Source: Methylobacterium longum (lineage in GTDB: Bacteria > Pseudomonadota > Alphaproteobacteria > Rhizobiales > Beijerinckiaceae). Taken from it: DNA of 64,000 bases. Below are positions 1-12,064 of this stretch, piece after piece (positions within the stretch are counted from its first letter, which is position 1; every line of letters begins with the position of its first letter). The position numbers and the translations under genes were made by a program. The DNA lies in contig NZ_BPQS01000005.1 in NCBI RefSeq assembly GCF_022179385.1, positions 124,001 through 188,000 on the forward strand, read 5' to 3'. A model generated the notes under the pieces. The model did no database searches. It saw nothing but the letters and a program-made list of their open reading frames with translations, and was not told the origin of the DNA.

Positions 1-2905
<2,905 letters not shown>

Positions 2906-2909
<4 letters not shown>

Positions 2910-3565
2910 CGGTGGCAGATCCCGCATTCGGTCAGCCGCTCCCCGCCGCGGATATGGTACTGCGCCACGAGCTTCGGGCCCAGGGTCGCCTGATCGGCCG
3001 GCGGCTTCCAAGTCATGTTCCAGACCTGATCCGGCGTGCGGACGTACTTCTCCGGCGCCCGGTGGCAATCGAGGCAGAACTGCATCTCGAAGGCGTTGGC
3101 CCGGTAGGTCATCTGCATCGACGTGACGTCGCCGTGGCAGGTCGAGCAGCCGATCCCCTTCGTCACGTGGACGGAGTGGTTGTAGTAGACGTATTGCGGC
3201 AGCTTGTTCAGCCGCACCCATTCCAGGGGCTTGTCCTGCGCGTAGCTGTCGCGCACCGGCTTGAGCATCTCGGAGCCGGTCCAGATCTGCGAGTGGCAGG
3301 TCATGCAGGTATGCGTCGGCGGGATGCCGGCGGTGGCCTCCCGGTCGACCGTGGTGTGGCAGTAGCGGCACTGGATGCCCAGTTCGCCGGAATGGTGCTT
3401 GTGGCTGAACGGCAGCGGCTGGGCCGGCGCGATCCCGACGCCCGTGACGTAGTTCGAGCGCACGATCCCGGCCGCCAGGACCGGAAGCCCGACGAGGCAG
3501 GCCACGCCGGTCATCAGGGCCAGGCGGTAGAGCGCGTCGGCACCGGGGGTGAACAGCTGCGCCAT
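2906..3565 (-). CDS. actA: Alternative complex III pentaheme cytochrome c subunit ActA
   Basis: Membrane-anchored multiheme cytochrome c, first gene of the act operon. It passes electrons from the quinol-oxidising core towards periplasmic acceptors. Five CxxCH heme motifs are visible (CRYCH, CMTCH, CSTCH, CLDCH, CGICH), the number expected for ActA. They follow one N-terminal transmembrane segment (about residues 13-35). I chose the ATG at 3565 (protein begins MAQLFTPGAD, 219 aa). An in-frame ATG 36 bases upstream adds an arginine/proline-rich stretch that does not look like ActA. It overlaps actB by four bases. Heme attachment would occur in the periplasm. Confidence 0.93.
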
Positions 3566-3944
3566 CAGGCGACCCCGGGCATCGGGCCGGCCGGGCGGCA
3601 TTCGGTCTGCTCAGCCCCTCGCCGCACGCGTCGCCTCATCCTCTGATCCCGGCCGAAAACGTACTGCGCCGGCTGGCCCGCCCAGTGCGGCTCGGACGGA
3701 CGCGGCAGCCGGACCGCTCGACGGTACCGGGGGCCGCGCCGCGCGCACAGGGCCTAACCTAGAGCGCTCCCAGACTGGGGCCAGAACTTGAATCAGTCCG
3801 GCCGACATGTCGCACGGGGCCGGACCGCACGCATCGCCCATCCCTCGGCCTTTCCCGCCGCCAATCCTACCGCCCTTCCCGCCGCGGGCGTGAAAGCCTA
3901 TGCGCAAGGTTGCGGCCGACCCGCCCGATCCCCATCGGAGACGC
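3566..3944. other. Divergent intergenic region between actA and the ABC-like gene
   Basis: About 380 bases that must hold the act promoter (minus strand) and the promoter of the downstream ABC-like gene (plus strand). I see no convincing -35/-10 pair. A short 5-1-5 palindrome (CCCAGACTGGG) lies near 3770. No small gene is supported. Confidence 0.5.
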
Positions 3945-6530
3945 ATGGAATCCGATCCCCTCGTCCTGACCTGGCGCGCCGCCCGGCGTCTTCACGCCGC
4001 CGCGGCGGCCCTCGCGGTCGGAGTCGGCGCCCCGCTCTGCGCCCTGGCGCTGCTGTGCCTGCGCGACCTGATCGCGGTGCTGCCGCGGGACGAGGCGCCG
4101 GTGCTGCCCTTCCTGCGCCTCGCCGTGCCGCTGCCGGGCCGCGAAGTCGTGCTGGTCCCCGGGATGCCGATGCGTCCCGTCGAACTCGAGCTCGCGGCCT
4201 TCGTGTGCATCGCCGCCTGCGCGGTGGTCCTGGCCGCACTCGGCTGGAGCGTGGCACGCCTCTGCTTCAAGGCTCAGAACCGGGCCGCCGACACGGTCCG
4301 CAATGCGGTCCTGGCGACGATCCTCGACGCGCCGGCCGGAGCGCGGGACGAAGCGCGCAGCCTCGCCCGGATCGTCGGCGAGGTCCTGGCCCGGGCCGAC
4401 CGGCTCCTCGCTGCCGGCATCGTGCTGCCGGCCATGACCCTCGCGGCCCTGATCCTGGCGCTCGGCTTCGCGGCGCTCGCCGCTCCCCGACTGGTCCCGG
4501 CTGCGATCGTCGGGCTCGGGGCGGTCGGCCTCGCCTACGGGCTGGTGCTCGACCGGGCGCGGGACCGGCAGGACCTGCGCCTGCGCTCCAGCGCGCGGGC
4601 GGAGGAGAATCTGAACGACCTCGTCCGACGGCTGCCGGCGGTGCGCAGCCACGGGGCCGCCGCCCTTGAGCGGGGGCGCATCGCGGCGCGCGTCACCGCG
4701 ATGCGCACCAACGTGGCGCGGGCCGAGGCGCGGCTCGCCTACGCGCGGGCCCCGGCTCTGGCGCTCGCGGTGATCCTGCCGGCGATCGCGGTCGGGACCG
4801 CCCTGTGGCGCTCGTCCGGGCCCGACGCCGCACCGGTCCCGGCGGTGGATCCGGCCGCGCTGCTGGCGGCGACCGGCGCCTTCGGCCTCGCCGGCTGGCT
4901 CGCCGCCGTCTGCGCGCGGCTCTGGACGGTGCGCAGGGCGGTGCGCCCCCGCTTCCGCGACCTCGCCCGCATCATCGCGTCCCTCGAAGGCCGGCAGGCG
5001 CGGGCAGGCCGGACCGGGGCCGCCTCGCCTCTGCCGCGATCGGGCATCCTGGCGACGGAGGGCGTCGGCGCCTTCGACGCGGCGACGGGCGAACGCCTGA
5101 CCGGCGTCGACGTGGCCCTGGCCATGCCGGGGCATGTGGCGATCACCGGCAGCCGCGGCAGCGGCGCCCGGGCGCTGGCCGCCGTCCTGGCCGGCCAGGT
5201 GGAGCCGACCGCCGGCGCCGTCACCTACGCGGGCACGGACCTGCGCGGCTTCGACGCCGCCGAACGCGCCCGCCGCATCGCCTTCGCGTCCGGTGAGGCG
5301 ATCCTGATGGCGGGGTCGCTCCGCCAGAACCTGCTCTACGGCACCGACCCGGTGAGCGCCCCCGACGATATCGCGCTGATCGGGATCAGCCGGCTCACCG
5401 GGCTCGACGGCTTCGTCTACGCTCGCGGGCTGACCGGGCAGCTGGACCCGGCGGCGCAGCCGCGTCTGGCGGCCGCCATCGTCACCGCGCGCCGGACCAT
5501 GCGCCAGGCGCTCGCCGCCAAGGGGGCCGAGCGCCTCGTGGAGCCCTTCGACCCGACACGCTACAATCATCAGGCGAGCGTCGGCGAGAACATCCTGTTC
5601 GGCGAGCCGGTGGGCGGCGCCTTCGCGCCCCTGCGCTTCGCCCGCCACCCCTACCTGCGGGCGGTTCTGGAGGCCGAGGAGCTGGTGCGCCCGCTCACGG
5701 AGATCGGCCTGTCGGTGGCCCGCAGCACGGTGGAGATCTTCGCCGACCTGCCCAACGACCACCCGCTGTTCGACGCCTACTCGCTGTTCCAGGCCTCGGA
5801 GCGCGGGTACTTCGAGGATCTCGTGGTGCGGCTTCCCGATGCGGTGCGCCTGCGCCGGGGGCCGGCGGGCCAGCGGGACCGCACGCGGCTGATCGGGCTG
5901 TCCCTGCGCTACAGCGAGACCCGCCACCGCTTCGGCCTGATCGACGCCGCCTTCGAGGCCCGGCTGGTCCAGGCGCGCCGCTCCTTCGCGCGGATGCTGC
6001 CCCCCCACCTCGCCGGGGCGGTGGAGTTCCACGATCCCACCCGGGTCAATCCCGCCGCCAGCCTGGAGGAGAACCTGCTGTTCGGCCGCATCAGCCTCGG
6101 CGAAGCCAATGCCGAGCCCCGGGTGCGGGAGCTGGTGCGCCGCATCCTGGCCGACGAGGGCCTGGAAGCCGCGGTCTACGGGCTGGGGCTCGACAGCAAG
6201 GTCGAGATCCAACCGAGCACCGGAGCGCTCGCGGACGGCGCGATCAACGCCCGCGAGCGGGTGGCGATCGAGCTGAGCCGCTGCCTCGCGCGCGATCCCG
6301 ACATCCTCGTCGTGGCCATCGCGGCCGACGAGCGCAAGGCCGAGGGCCTGCGCGACCGCCTCGCCCGGCTGCGGCAGGTACGGGCCGGGCGCGGCCTCAT
6401 CGTCTGCCTGCCCGAGACGGGGGTCCCGGAGGGGGTCGAGCCGTTCGACGCGGTGATCGCGGTGGAGAACAGCGCGGTGGTGGCGCCCGCCACGGCGGCC
6501 GCCCCCCGGGAGGCGGTCCCGGCGGGTTGA
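3945..6530 (+). CDS. Degenerate ABC-exporter-like membrane protein with three ENLLFG-type motifs
   Basis: An 861-aa protein with about six hydrophobic segments in its first 330 residues, as in an ABC exporter, followed by nucleotide-binding-domain-like sequence. The Walker A position reads GSRGSGAR (about residues 402-409), lacking the usual GK[S/T]. The motif normally found just after the Q-loop occurs three times: GSLRQNLLYG (about 457), ASVGENILFG (544) and ASLEENLLFG (705). The last two sit in matching DPTRxN contexts. The signature region reads ALADGA (about 761) instead of LSGGQ, and the Walker B region reads DILVVAIA without the Asp-Glu pair. It therefore looks like an ABC protein that has lost ATP hydrolysis. 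The start at 3945 has a GGAG four bases upstream; an ATG at 3900 lacks one. The substrate is unknown. Confidence 0.75.
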   Translation: MESDPLVLTWRAARRLHAAAAALAVGVGAPLCALALLCLRDLIAVLPRDEAPVLPFLRLAVPLPGREVVLVPGMPMRPVELELAAFVCIAACAVVLAALGWSVARLCFKAQNRAADTVRNAVLATILDAPAGARDEARSLARIVGEVLARADRLLAAGIVLPAMTLAALILALGFAALAAPRLVPAAIVGLGAVGLAYGLVLDRARDRQDLRLRSSARAEENLNDLVRRLPAVRSHGAAALERGRIAARVTAMRTNVARAEARLAYARAPALALAVILPAIAVGTALWRSSGPDAAPVPAVDPAALLAATGAFGLAGWLAAVCARLWTVRRAVRPRFRDLARIIASLEGRQARAGRTGAASPLPRSGILATEGVGAFDAATGERLTGVDVALAMPGHVAITGSRGSGARALAAVLAGQVEPTAGAVTYAGTDLRGFDAAERARRIAFASGEAILMAGSLRQNLLYGTDPVSAPDDIALIGISRLTGLDGFVYARGLTGQLDPAAQPRLAAAIVTARRTMRQALAAKGAERLVEPFDPTRYNHQASVGENILFGEPVGGAFAPLRFARHPYLRAVLEAEELVRPLTEIGLSVARSTVEIFADLPNDHPLFDAYSLFQASERGYFEDLVVRLPDAVRLRRGPAGQRDRTRLIGLSLRYSETRHRFGLIDAAFEARLVQARRSFARMLPPHLAGAVEFHDPTRVNPAASLEENLLFGRISLGEANAEPRVRELVRRILADEGLEAAVYGLGLDSKVEIQPSTGALADGAINARERVAIELSRCLARDPDILVVAIAADERKAEGLRDRLARLRQVRAGRGLIVCLPETGVPEGVEPFDAVIAVENSAVVAPATAAAPREAVPAG

Positions 6531-6756
6531 GCGAGGCGGCCGGGCCGCGCCGCACCGGATGCCGTCGCGCCGTTCCGGGTCGCTTGGCCGCGCGCAGACG
6601 CGATGGGTCGGACCGCCCCTTCTGCCCTGGACGGGGCGGAACCGCAGCCTCACGGCCGCCGCAATATTCCGTCAGCTCGGGGGACCGTGCCCGTCCGGCG
6701 CCATCCCGGCGAGTGAGCCCGCCGTGTCAGCCCGGCCGAGTCAGCCCGGACGGTTC

Positions 6757-7980
6757 ATGCCCCGAACGCTCCTGAAAACGCTCGCCGCCGGTCTCGCGCT
6801 GCTGGCCCTCGCCGGTCCGGCGGCCGCGCAGGCCGGGAAGGCCGAGGCGCCGATCCCGGCCGCGACCCTCGCGCTGATGGCCCAGAAGGGCGTCACGGCC
6901 GCGTCGCCGGTGCTGTTCCGGGCCTACAAGAAGGAATCGGAGATCGAGGTCTGGAAGAAGGGTTCGGCCGGATACGTCTTCATCAAGACCTACCCGATCT
7001 GCCGCTGGTCCGGACAGCTCGGCCCCAAGCGCAAGACCGGCGACCGGCAGACGCCGGAGGGGTTCTACACGGTGCCGCGGCGTCAGATGAACCCGAACTC
7101 GCACTACTACCTGTCCTTCGACGTCGGCTATCCCAACGCCTACGACCGGGCCCACGGCGGCACCGGCTCCGCCGTGATGGTGCACGGCATCTGCTCGTCG
7201 ATGGGCTGCTTCGCCATGACCAACGCGACCGTCGGCGAGATCTACGCCATCGCCCGCGATGCGCTGAACGGCGGCCAGGCGGCCTTCCAGTTCCAGTCCT
7301 ATCCGTTCCGGATGACCGCCGAGGCCATGGCGCGGCACCGGACCGACCCCAACATCGCCTTCTGGCGCGAGCTCAAGGCCGGCTCCGACCGGTTCGAGGC
7401 GAGCCGCGAGGAGCTCCAGGTCTCGGTGGCGGCGGGCCGCTACGCCTTCGCACCGTCCCGGGTCCCGGCGATCGAGGCCGCCGTGACCACCCGCCGGGCC
7501 GTGGAGGAGGCGCGGATGACGGCGCTCGCCGAGGCGGGGGAGCCGGCCGTGCGCACCACCTATTCGGACGGGGGGCAGCACGCCTTCTGGGCGGCCTACA
7601 CGGCCCGGGGCGGGGCGGTCGGCGACATCAGCCGGCCGGAGGCCCTGGCCTTCGCCGGGCAGGAGGTGGTGGTCGTGCCCGGACACCGGGCCGCGCGCCC
7701 CGTGCCCGAAACCGTCTGGGCGGCCTGGGCGGCCCCCGATTCCGTCCTCTCGCCGCGCCGGATGGCCGGCTTCGTCCCGGTCTACGAGCGCCCGCGCGAC
7801 CTGTTCGGGGGCCTCACGACCCGATTCCTGACGCGCTACGGCGATGGGCTGCCCACGTGGCTGGCGGCGAATCTCGCCGGCGGAACGTCGGGCGGGACGG
7901 ACCCTCACGGCTCGGCCTTCGGTCTCCGGGCCGCGAGTCTTCTGGCCCCGAGTCTTCTGGCCTCGGCCGAGAGCCTCTAG
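6757..7980 (+). CDS. YafK-type L,D-transpeptidase family protein
   Basis: Secreted 407-aa protein with an N-terminal signal peptide ending near AAAQA. A YkuD/L,D-transpeptidase domain spans about residues 45-190. The catalytic motif HGICSSMGCFAM (His143, Cys151) and the spacing resemble E. coli YafK/DpaA, which acts on 3-3 crosslinks or on lipoprotein attachment to peptidoglycan. The C-terminal 200 residues are not a domain I recognise. I chose the ATG at 6757 because it begins directly with the signal peptide; the open frame upstream gives no leader. It stands alone between the ABC-like gene and an MBL-fold gene. The exact enzymatic activity is inferred. Confidence 0.85.
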   Translation: MPRTLLKTLAAGLALLALAGPAAAQAGKAEAPIPAATLALMAQKGVTAASPVLFRAYKKESEIEVWKKGSAGYVFIKTYPICRWSGQLGPKRKTGDRQTPEGFYTVPRRQMNPNSHYYLSFDVGYPNAYDRAHGGTGSAVMVHGICSSMGCFAMTNATVGEIYAIARDALNGGQAAFQFQSYPFRMTAEAMARHRTDPNIAFWRELKAGSDRFEASREELQVSVAAGRYAFAPSRVPAIEAAVTTRRAVEEARMTALAEAGEPAVRTTYSDGGQHAFWAAYTARGGAVGDISRPEALAFAGQEVVVVPGHRAARPVPETVWAAWAAPDSVLSPRRMAGFVPVYERPRDLFGGLTTRFLTRYGDGLPTWLAANLAGGTSGGTDPHGSAFGLRAASLLAPSLLASAESL

Positions 7981-8058
7981 GCATGCAGTGGCCCCCGGCA
8001 GAGGCCCGTCCGTGTGCGCAGCCGCACATCACGGCAGTCCCCGGCACACCAATTCATG

Positions 8059-8105
8059 ATACGGCAGGGGACAAGCGATACTTTCGCGACGTCGGCCTGC
8101 CGTAT
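8059..8105. repeat. 10-bp inverted repeat upstream of the MBL gene
   Basis: Arms ATACGGCAGG (8059-8068) and CCTGCCGTAT (8096-8105) are exact complements separated by 27 bases, ending about 80 bases before the MBL start. It could be a regulator site or an mRNA leader structure; the sequence alone does not decide. Confidence 0.4.
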
Positions 8106-8185
8106 TCAGAGCACCCTTCCCGGAACGGCGACGGGGTTTCGATCATAACCGATCGGGACTGCCCGTCCGCAGATTCGTGATCGCC

Positions 8186-9127
8186 ATGTCCAACAGTTCC
8201 AAACCGGCTCGTCCGGCGGCCGATCAGGACCTCGTCCTCCGCTTCTGGGGCGTCCGCGGCTCGACTCCCGTCAGCGGCCCGCAATACGCCGAGTTCGGCG
8301 GCAGCACGCCCTGCCTGGAGGTGCGCTGCGGCGATCGGATGTTCATCGTCGACGCGGGCTCGGGCATCTACAATCTCGGACAGGGCCACCGGACCGACCT
8401 GCCGCAGGAGGTGGACCTGCTGTTCAGCCACCTGCACCTCGACCACACCGCGGGCCTCCCCTTCTTCAAGCCGGCGGTCCTCGACTCCGACCGGGTGATC
8501 AACACCTATTGCGGCAATCTCGGCGGCGAGTCGGCCGGACCGACCCTCGACCGCCTGTTCGCGCCGCCGCTGTTCCCGGTTACACTCGACAAGCTGTGCT
8601 GCACCTTCCACCACCACGGCTTCGAGGCGGGCCAGACCCTGACCTTCCCGGACGGGACGCAGGTCGGGACGATCCCGCTGAACCATCCGCAGGGCTCGGT
8701 GGGCTACCGGTTCGAGCATGGCGGCCGCCGCCTGTGCCTGATCAGCGACATCGAGCACAGCGATCCCTGGCCGGATCCGGAGCTCGCCAAGTTCGTCGAG
8801 GGTGCCGACCTGATGGTCTACGACGGCATGTTCACCGACTGCGAGTATCCCACCTGCCGGGGCTGGGGTCACTCGACGTGGCAGAAGGGCGTCGAGCTGG
8901 CGCGGATGGCCGGCGTCAAGGCGCTGGCCATCATCCATCTGCACCCGGCCCATTCCGACACGGCCCTGCGCGACATGGAGGCCGACCTCCAGGCCGAGAT
9001 GCCCGGCGCCTTCATCGCCCGGGAGCGTCAGAGCATCACGGTCGGCGCCCCCCGGTCGGTGAGCCGCCGACCCGGAGGCCGCCCCGCGGTGGCGCGCGAG
9101 TTGCGCCGCCGGATCAAGGTCGCCTGA
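8186..9127 (+). CDS. MBL-fold metallo-hydrolase
   Basis: A 313-aa cytoplasmic metallo-beta-lactamase-fold protein. The opening LRFWGVRGSTP and the metal-binding SHLHLDHTAG place it near the PhnP/phosphodiesterase-like branch rather than true beta-lactamases. Further ligands are probably in LNHPQG, SDIEH and the late IIHLHPAHSD. There is no signal peptide. An ATG at 8186 is preferred; a GTG three codons upstream is possible. The substrate is not predictable from context. The neighbouring genes are unrelated, so it is probably a single-gene transcript driven from the 205-base region upstream. Confidence 0.85.
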   Translation: MSNSSKPARPAADQDLVLRFWGVRGSTPVSGPQYAEFGGSTPCLEVRCGDRMFIVDAGSGIYNLGQGHRTDLPQEVDLLFSHLHLDHTAGLPFFKPAVLDSDRVINTYCGNLGGESAGPTLDRLFAPPLFPVTLDKLCCTFHHHGFEAGQTLTFPDGTQVGTIPLNHPQGSVGYRFEHGGRRLCLISDIEHSDPWPDPELAKFVEGADLMVYDGMFTDCEYPTCRGWGHSTWQKGVELARMAGVKALAIIHLHPAHSDTALRDMEADLQAEMPGAFIARERQSITVGAPRSVSRRPGGRPAVARELRRRIKVA

Positions 9128-9151
9128 ACAGAGGCCGACCCGGCGGCCCGC

Positions 9152-9358
9152 TCAGGCCGAGCGCGCGGCGGACCGCGCCTTGCGCGAGCGGTTGAACCGG
9201 CCCGCCGCGAACAGCACGAACAGCGCGACGCCGATGATCAGGATGCTCCAGCCGTAGGTGCTGACGAGCTGGGCATCGATCGGGTGGCCGATGCGGCCCA
9301 GCGCGACGAGGAGCCCGAACACGGCGATCCCCGCGGAGATCAGCATACCAACGATCAT
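9152..9358 (-). CDS. Small two-helix membrane protein
   Basis: A 68-aa protein with two hydrophobic helices (about residues 3-22 and 38-57) and a basic, Arg-rich C-terminus. It begins MIVGMLISAG. The ATG at 9358 is preceded by GGAG at good spacing, so the longer upstream open frame is not the real start. I do not recognise a named family. It lies divergent from the NDUFA9-like gene. Confidence 0.7.
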   Translation of the reverse strand: MIVGMLISAGIAVFGLLVALGRIGHPIDAQLVSTYGWSILIIGVALFVLFAAGRFNRSRKARSAARSA

Positions 9359-9541
9359 GGTGAAGCTCCGGCGCGGCGAGAGGGCCGGAAAAAATGCGCG
9401 GGTCCCGCACCTGTTCCCGCCTCGCGCCGCGGTCAAACCCGAAATCTTCGGACCTCGCCTGATTGCAACGCCCTCGCGCGCCGCACTAAGTAGGCGCCTG
9501 TACGGCGCCCCGGTGCGCGCCAGGAACCCGAGACCACGGCG

Positions 9542-10762
9542 ATGACCGGCCAAGAGACCACCACCGCGCGGACGACGCAGGACAGCGGGCCCGCTTCCGT
9601 CGCCGGGCCGGGCCCGCTGCGCCCGCAGGACCAGCTCGTGACGATCTACGGCGGCTCAGGCTTCCTGGGCCGGCACGTGGTGCGGGCGCTGGCCAAGCGC
9701 GGCTACCGGATCCGCGTCGCGGTGCGGCGGCCGGACCTCGCGCTGTTCCTGCAGCCCTTGGGCAAGGTCAACCAGATCGTGGCCGTGCAGGCCAACCTTC
9801 GCTACCCGGATTCGGTGACCCGGGCCGCCGAGCGGTCGGACGTGCTGATCAACCTCGTCGGCATCCTGCAGGAGACCGGCTCGCAGAGCTTCGCGCGCCT
9901 GCAGGTCGACGGCGCCGACGCCATCGCCCGCGCCGCGGCCAGCCAGGGCGCGCGGATGATCCACGTCTCGGCGATCGGGGCCGATCCGGCCTCGCCCTCG
10001 CTCTACGCCCGCTCCAAGGCGGAGGGCGAGGCGCGGGTCTTCGCCGCCTGCCCGGACGCGGTGGTGTTCCGGCCCTCGCTGCTGTTCGGTCCCGGCGACA
10101 GCTTCTTCAACCGCTTCGCCAGCCTCGCCCGGGCGCTCCCGGTCCTGCCGCTGGCCGGCGGCCAGTCGCGCTTCCAGCCGGCCTTCGTGGGCGACGTCGC
10201 CGAGGCGATCGCCCGGGCGGTGGACGGGACCGTGGCGCGCGGCAAGGTCTACGAACTCGGCGGCCCGGAGGTGGGCACGCTGGAGCATTTCGTGCGCTAC
10301 ATGCTGAAGACGATCCGGCGCAAGCGCGCGATCGTCGACCTGCCGCTGCCGGCGGCCAAGCTCCAGGCCCGGCTCCTGGAGATCGCCGACACCCTGACCT
10401 TCGGTCTCCTGCCCGACGCGCTGAAGCTGACCCGCGACCAAGTGATCCTCCTCCAGAACGACAACGTCGTCTCGGAGACCGCCCGGGCCGAGGGCCGGAC
10501 CTTCGAGGGGATCGGGATCACCCCGACCGCCGCCGAGGCGGTGGTGCCGGGCTATCTCTGGACGTTCCGCAAGGCCGGTCAGTTCTCCACCGAGCGGGAC
10601 GAGGAGCACCTGTCCGAGGTGCCCGACATGCTGGCCTCGACGCCCATGGCGGCCAGCTCGCAGCACCGGCCGCAGACCGCCTCCGGACCGGCGATCGGCG
10701 CCGATGCCGGCAGCTCGCCGAACCGCGGCGCCCCGCGCTGGGGCACCCGGAAATCGGGATAG
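9542..10762 (+). CDS. NAD(P)-binding protein, complex I NDUFA9 subunit family
   Basis: Atypical short-chain dehydrogenase of 406 aa. The Rossmann motif YGGSGFLGRHVVRALAKRGY lies at about residues 37-56, followed by an arginine-rich AVRRP typical of NADPH preference. The overall pattern matches alphaproteobacterial homologues of mitochondrial NDUFA9 (an accessory complex I subunit). It lacks a YxxxK catalytic pair but has YARSK near residue 158. The first 30 residues are polar and probably disordered, as is the last stretch. Function is inferred from family only; no nuo genes are nearby. Confidence 0.85.
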   Translation: MTGQETTTARTTQDSGPASVAGPGPLRPQDQLVTIYGGSGFLGRHVVRALAKRGYRIRVAVRRPDLALFLQPLGKVNQIVAVQANLRYPDSVTRAAERSDVLINLVGILQETGSQSFARLQVDGADAIARAAASQGARMIHVSAIGADPASPSLYARSKAEGEARVFAACPDAVVFRPSLLFGPGDSFFNRFASLARALPVLPLAGGQSRFQPAFVGDVAEAIARAVDGTVARGKVYELGGPEVGTLEHFVRYMLKTIRRKRAIVDLPLPAAKLQARLLEIADTLTFGLLPDALKLTRDQVILLQNDNVVSETARAEGRTFEGIGITPTAAEAVVPGYLWTFRKAGQFSTERDEEHLSEVPDMLASTPMAASSQHRPQTASGPAIGADAGSSPNRGAPRWGTRKSG

Positions 10763-10827
10763 GTGCCGGCCCCTCGCCCGAGCGTGGCGCTGACCACGCC
10801 GTCAAACCAGGGATCGGCGGACCGGAC

Positions 10828-11793
10828 GTGAGACGCATCCTCGTCACCGGCGCGGCGGGCTTCGTCGGCGGCCACGTCCTGCCGCTCCTGGCGGAGGCGG
10901 GCGACCGCGTGGCGGGGATCGGACGCGGGGAGCCACCCGCCCTGCCGGCCGGCGTCACCTACGAGGCGATCGATCTCCTCGACGAGACCGCACTCGCCGC
11001 CTTCGTGGGGCGGTTCCGGCCCACCGAGATCCTCCACCTCGCGGGCCTCGCCTCGGTGGCCGATTCCACCAGCGGGCCGGGGCAGACCTGGCGGGTGAAC
11101 GTCAACGGCCTGATGAACCTCGTGGCGGCCGTGGAGGCGGTGCCGGGCTGCACGTTCTTCTTCGTCAGCTCCGGCGAGGTCTACGGCAGCGCCTTCCTGG
11201 CCGGGCACGCCCTCACGGAGGCGGCCGAACCCCTGCCGCGCAACACCTACGCCCGGTCAAAATGGGTCGGCGAGCAGTTGCTGCGCGACCTGCTGCCCCG
11301 GATCGGCGTGAAGCTCGTCGTGCTGCGGCCGTTCAACCATATCGGACCGGGCCAGGACGAGCGCTTCGTGGTGGCCTCGTTCGCGGGCCAGATCGCCCGG
11401 ATCGAGACCGGGCTGGTGCCGCCCTGCCTGGAAGTCGGCAACCTCTCCTCCTACCGCGACTTCCTGGACGTGGCCGACGTGGCGGCCGCCTATGCCGACC
11501 TCATCGGCCGGGCCGCGGCCCTGGCGGAGGGTAGCGTATTCAACATCAGCTCGGGCCGGCCCCGGACCATCGCGAGCGTGCTCGACGACCTGCGGGCCCT
11601 GGCACGGGTGCCGTTCGAAATCCGGGTCGCTCCCGAGCGGGTGCGGCCCGCGGAGATCCCCCTGGCCGCGGGTGACGCCGGCCGGCTGCACGCGGCCACC
11701 GGCTGGCAGCCGCGGATCGCGTGGGAAGCCTCCCTGACGCGGGTGCTGGACGATGCCCGCGCGCGGCTGGCGGCTTCGCACGGCGCGGGATGA
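10828..11793 (+). CDS. NAD-dependent epimerase/dehydratase (GDP-4-dehydro-6-deoxymannose reductase-like)
   Basis: Extended SDR of 321 aa. The NAD-binding GAAGFVGG (about residues 8-15) and a catalytic YARSK (about residue 140) are visible. The segments LRPFNHIGPGQ and SYRDFLDVADVA resemble RmlD/Rmd-type reductases acting on nucleotide-6-deoxysugars. It starts at a GTG 65 bases after the NDUFA9-like gene, on the same strand, so co-transcription is possible. No other sugar-nucleotide genes are nearby, so the substrate is uncertain. Confidence 0.83.
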   Translation: MRRILVTGAAGFVGGHVLPLLAEAGDRVAGIGRGEPPALPAGVTYEAIDLLDETALAAFVGRFRPTEILHLAGLASVADSTSGPGQTWRVNVNGLMNLVAAVEAVPGCTFFFVSSGEVYGSAFLAGHALTEAAEPLPRNTYARSKWVGEQLLRDLLPRIGVKLVVLRPFNHIGPGQDERFVVASFAGQIARIETGLVPPCLEVGNLSSYRDFLDVADVAAAYADLIGRAAALAEGSVFNISSGRPRTIASVLDDLRALARVPFEIRVAPERVRPAEIPLAAGDAGRLHAATGWQPRIAWEASLTRVLDDARARLAASHGAG

Positions 11794-12064
11794 GGCGGGT
11801 TCCCGATGGCGTGCGGGCCCTCACGTTCACGCAACGCGGTTCGCGAACGGGAGACCGGCTCCGCGGCACGCCCTCCCCGTCCGCGGGCTCGCAGATCCCC
11901 ATGTCGGGTTTGAGATCCCCGTTCGGTGGTAGGTGTGGGGGGCGAGACTTCCCCTGCGCACGCCCCTTCGCGGGGGGAAGAAGACGCGCGGAACCGTCGC
12001 CGACCCGCCGAAGCTTGCCCGTTCCGCCCCGCTTCTGCCAGGTCGCGAAGTCATGGCGTCGCCG

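Noticed and set aside
3867..6653. Long minus-strand open frame opposite the ABC-like gene
   Set aside because: Composition is Arg/Gly/Asp/His-rich and typical of antisense translation; the plus strand shows membrane helices and ABC motifs.
11960..11980. GC hairpin with a GCGA loop near the end of the CoA-transferase gene as a terminator
   Set aside because: Only a four- to five-base stem with no T-run on either strand.
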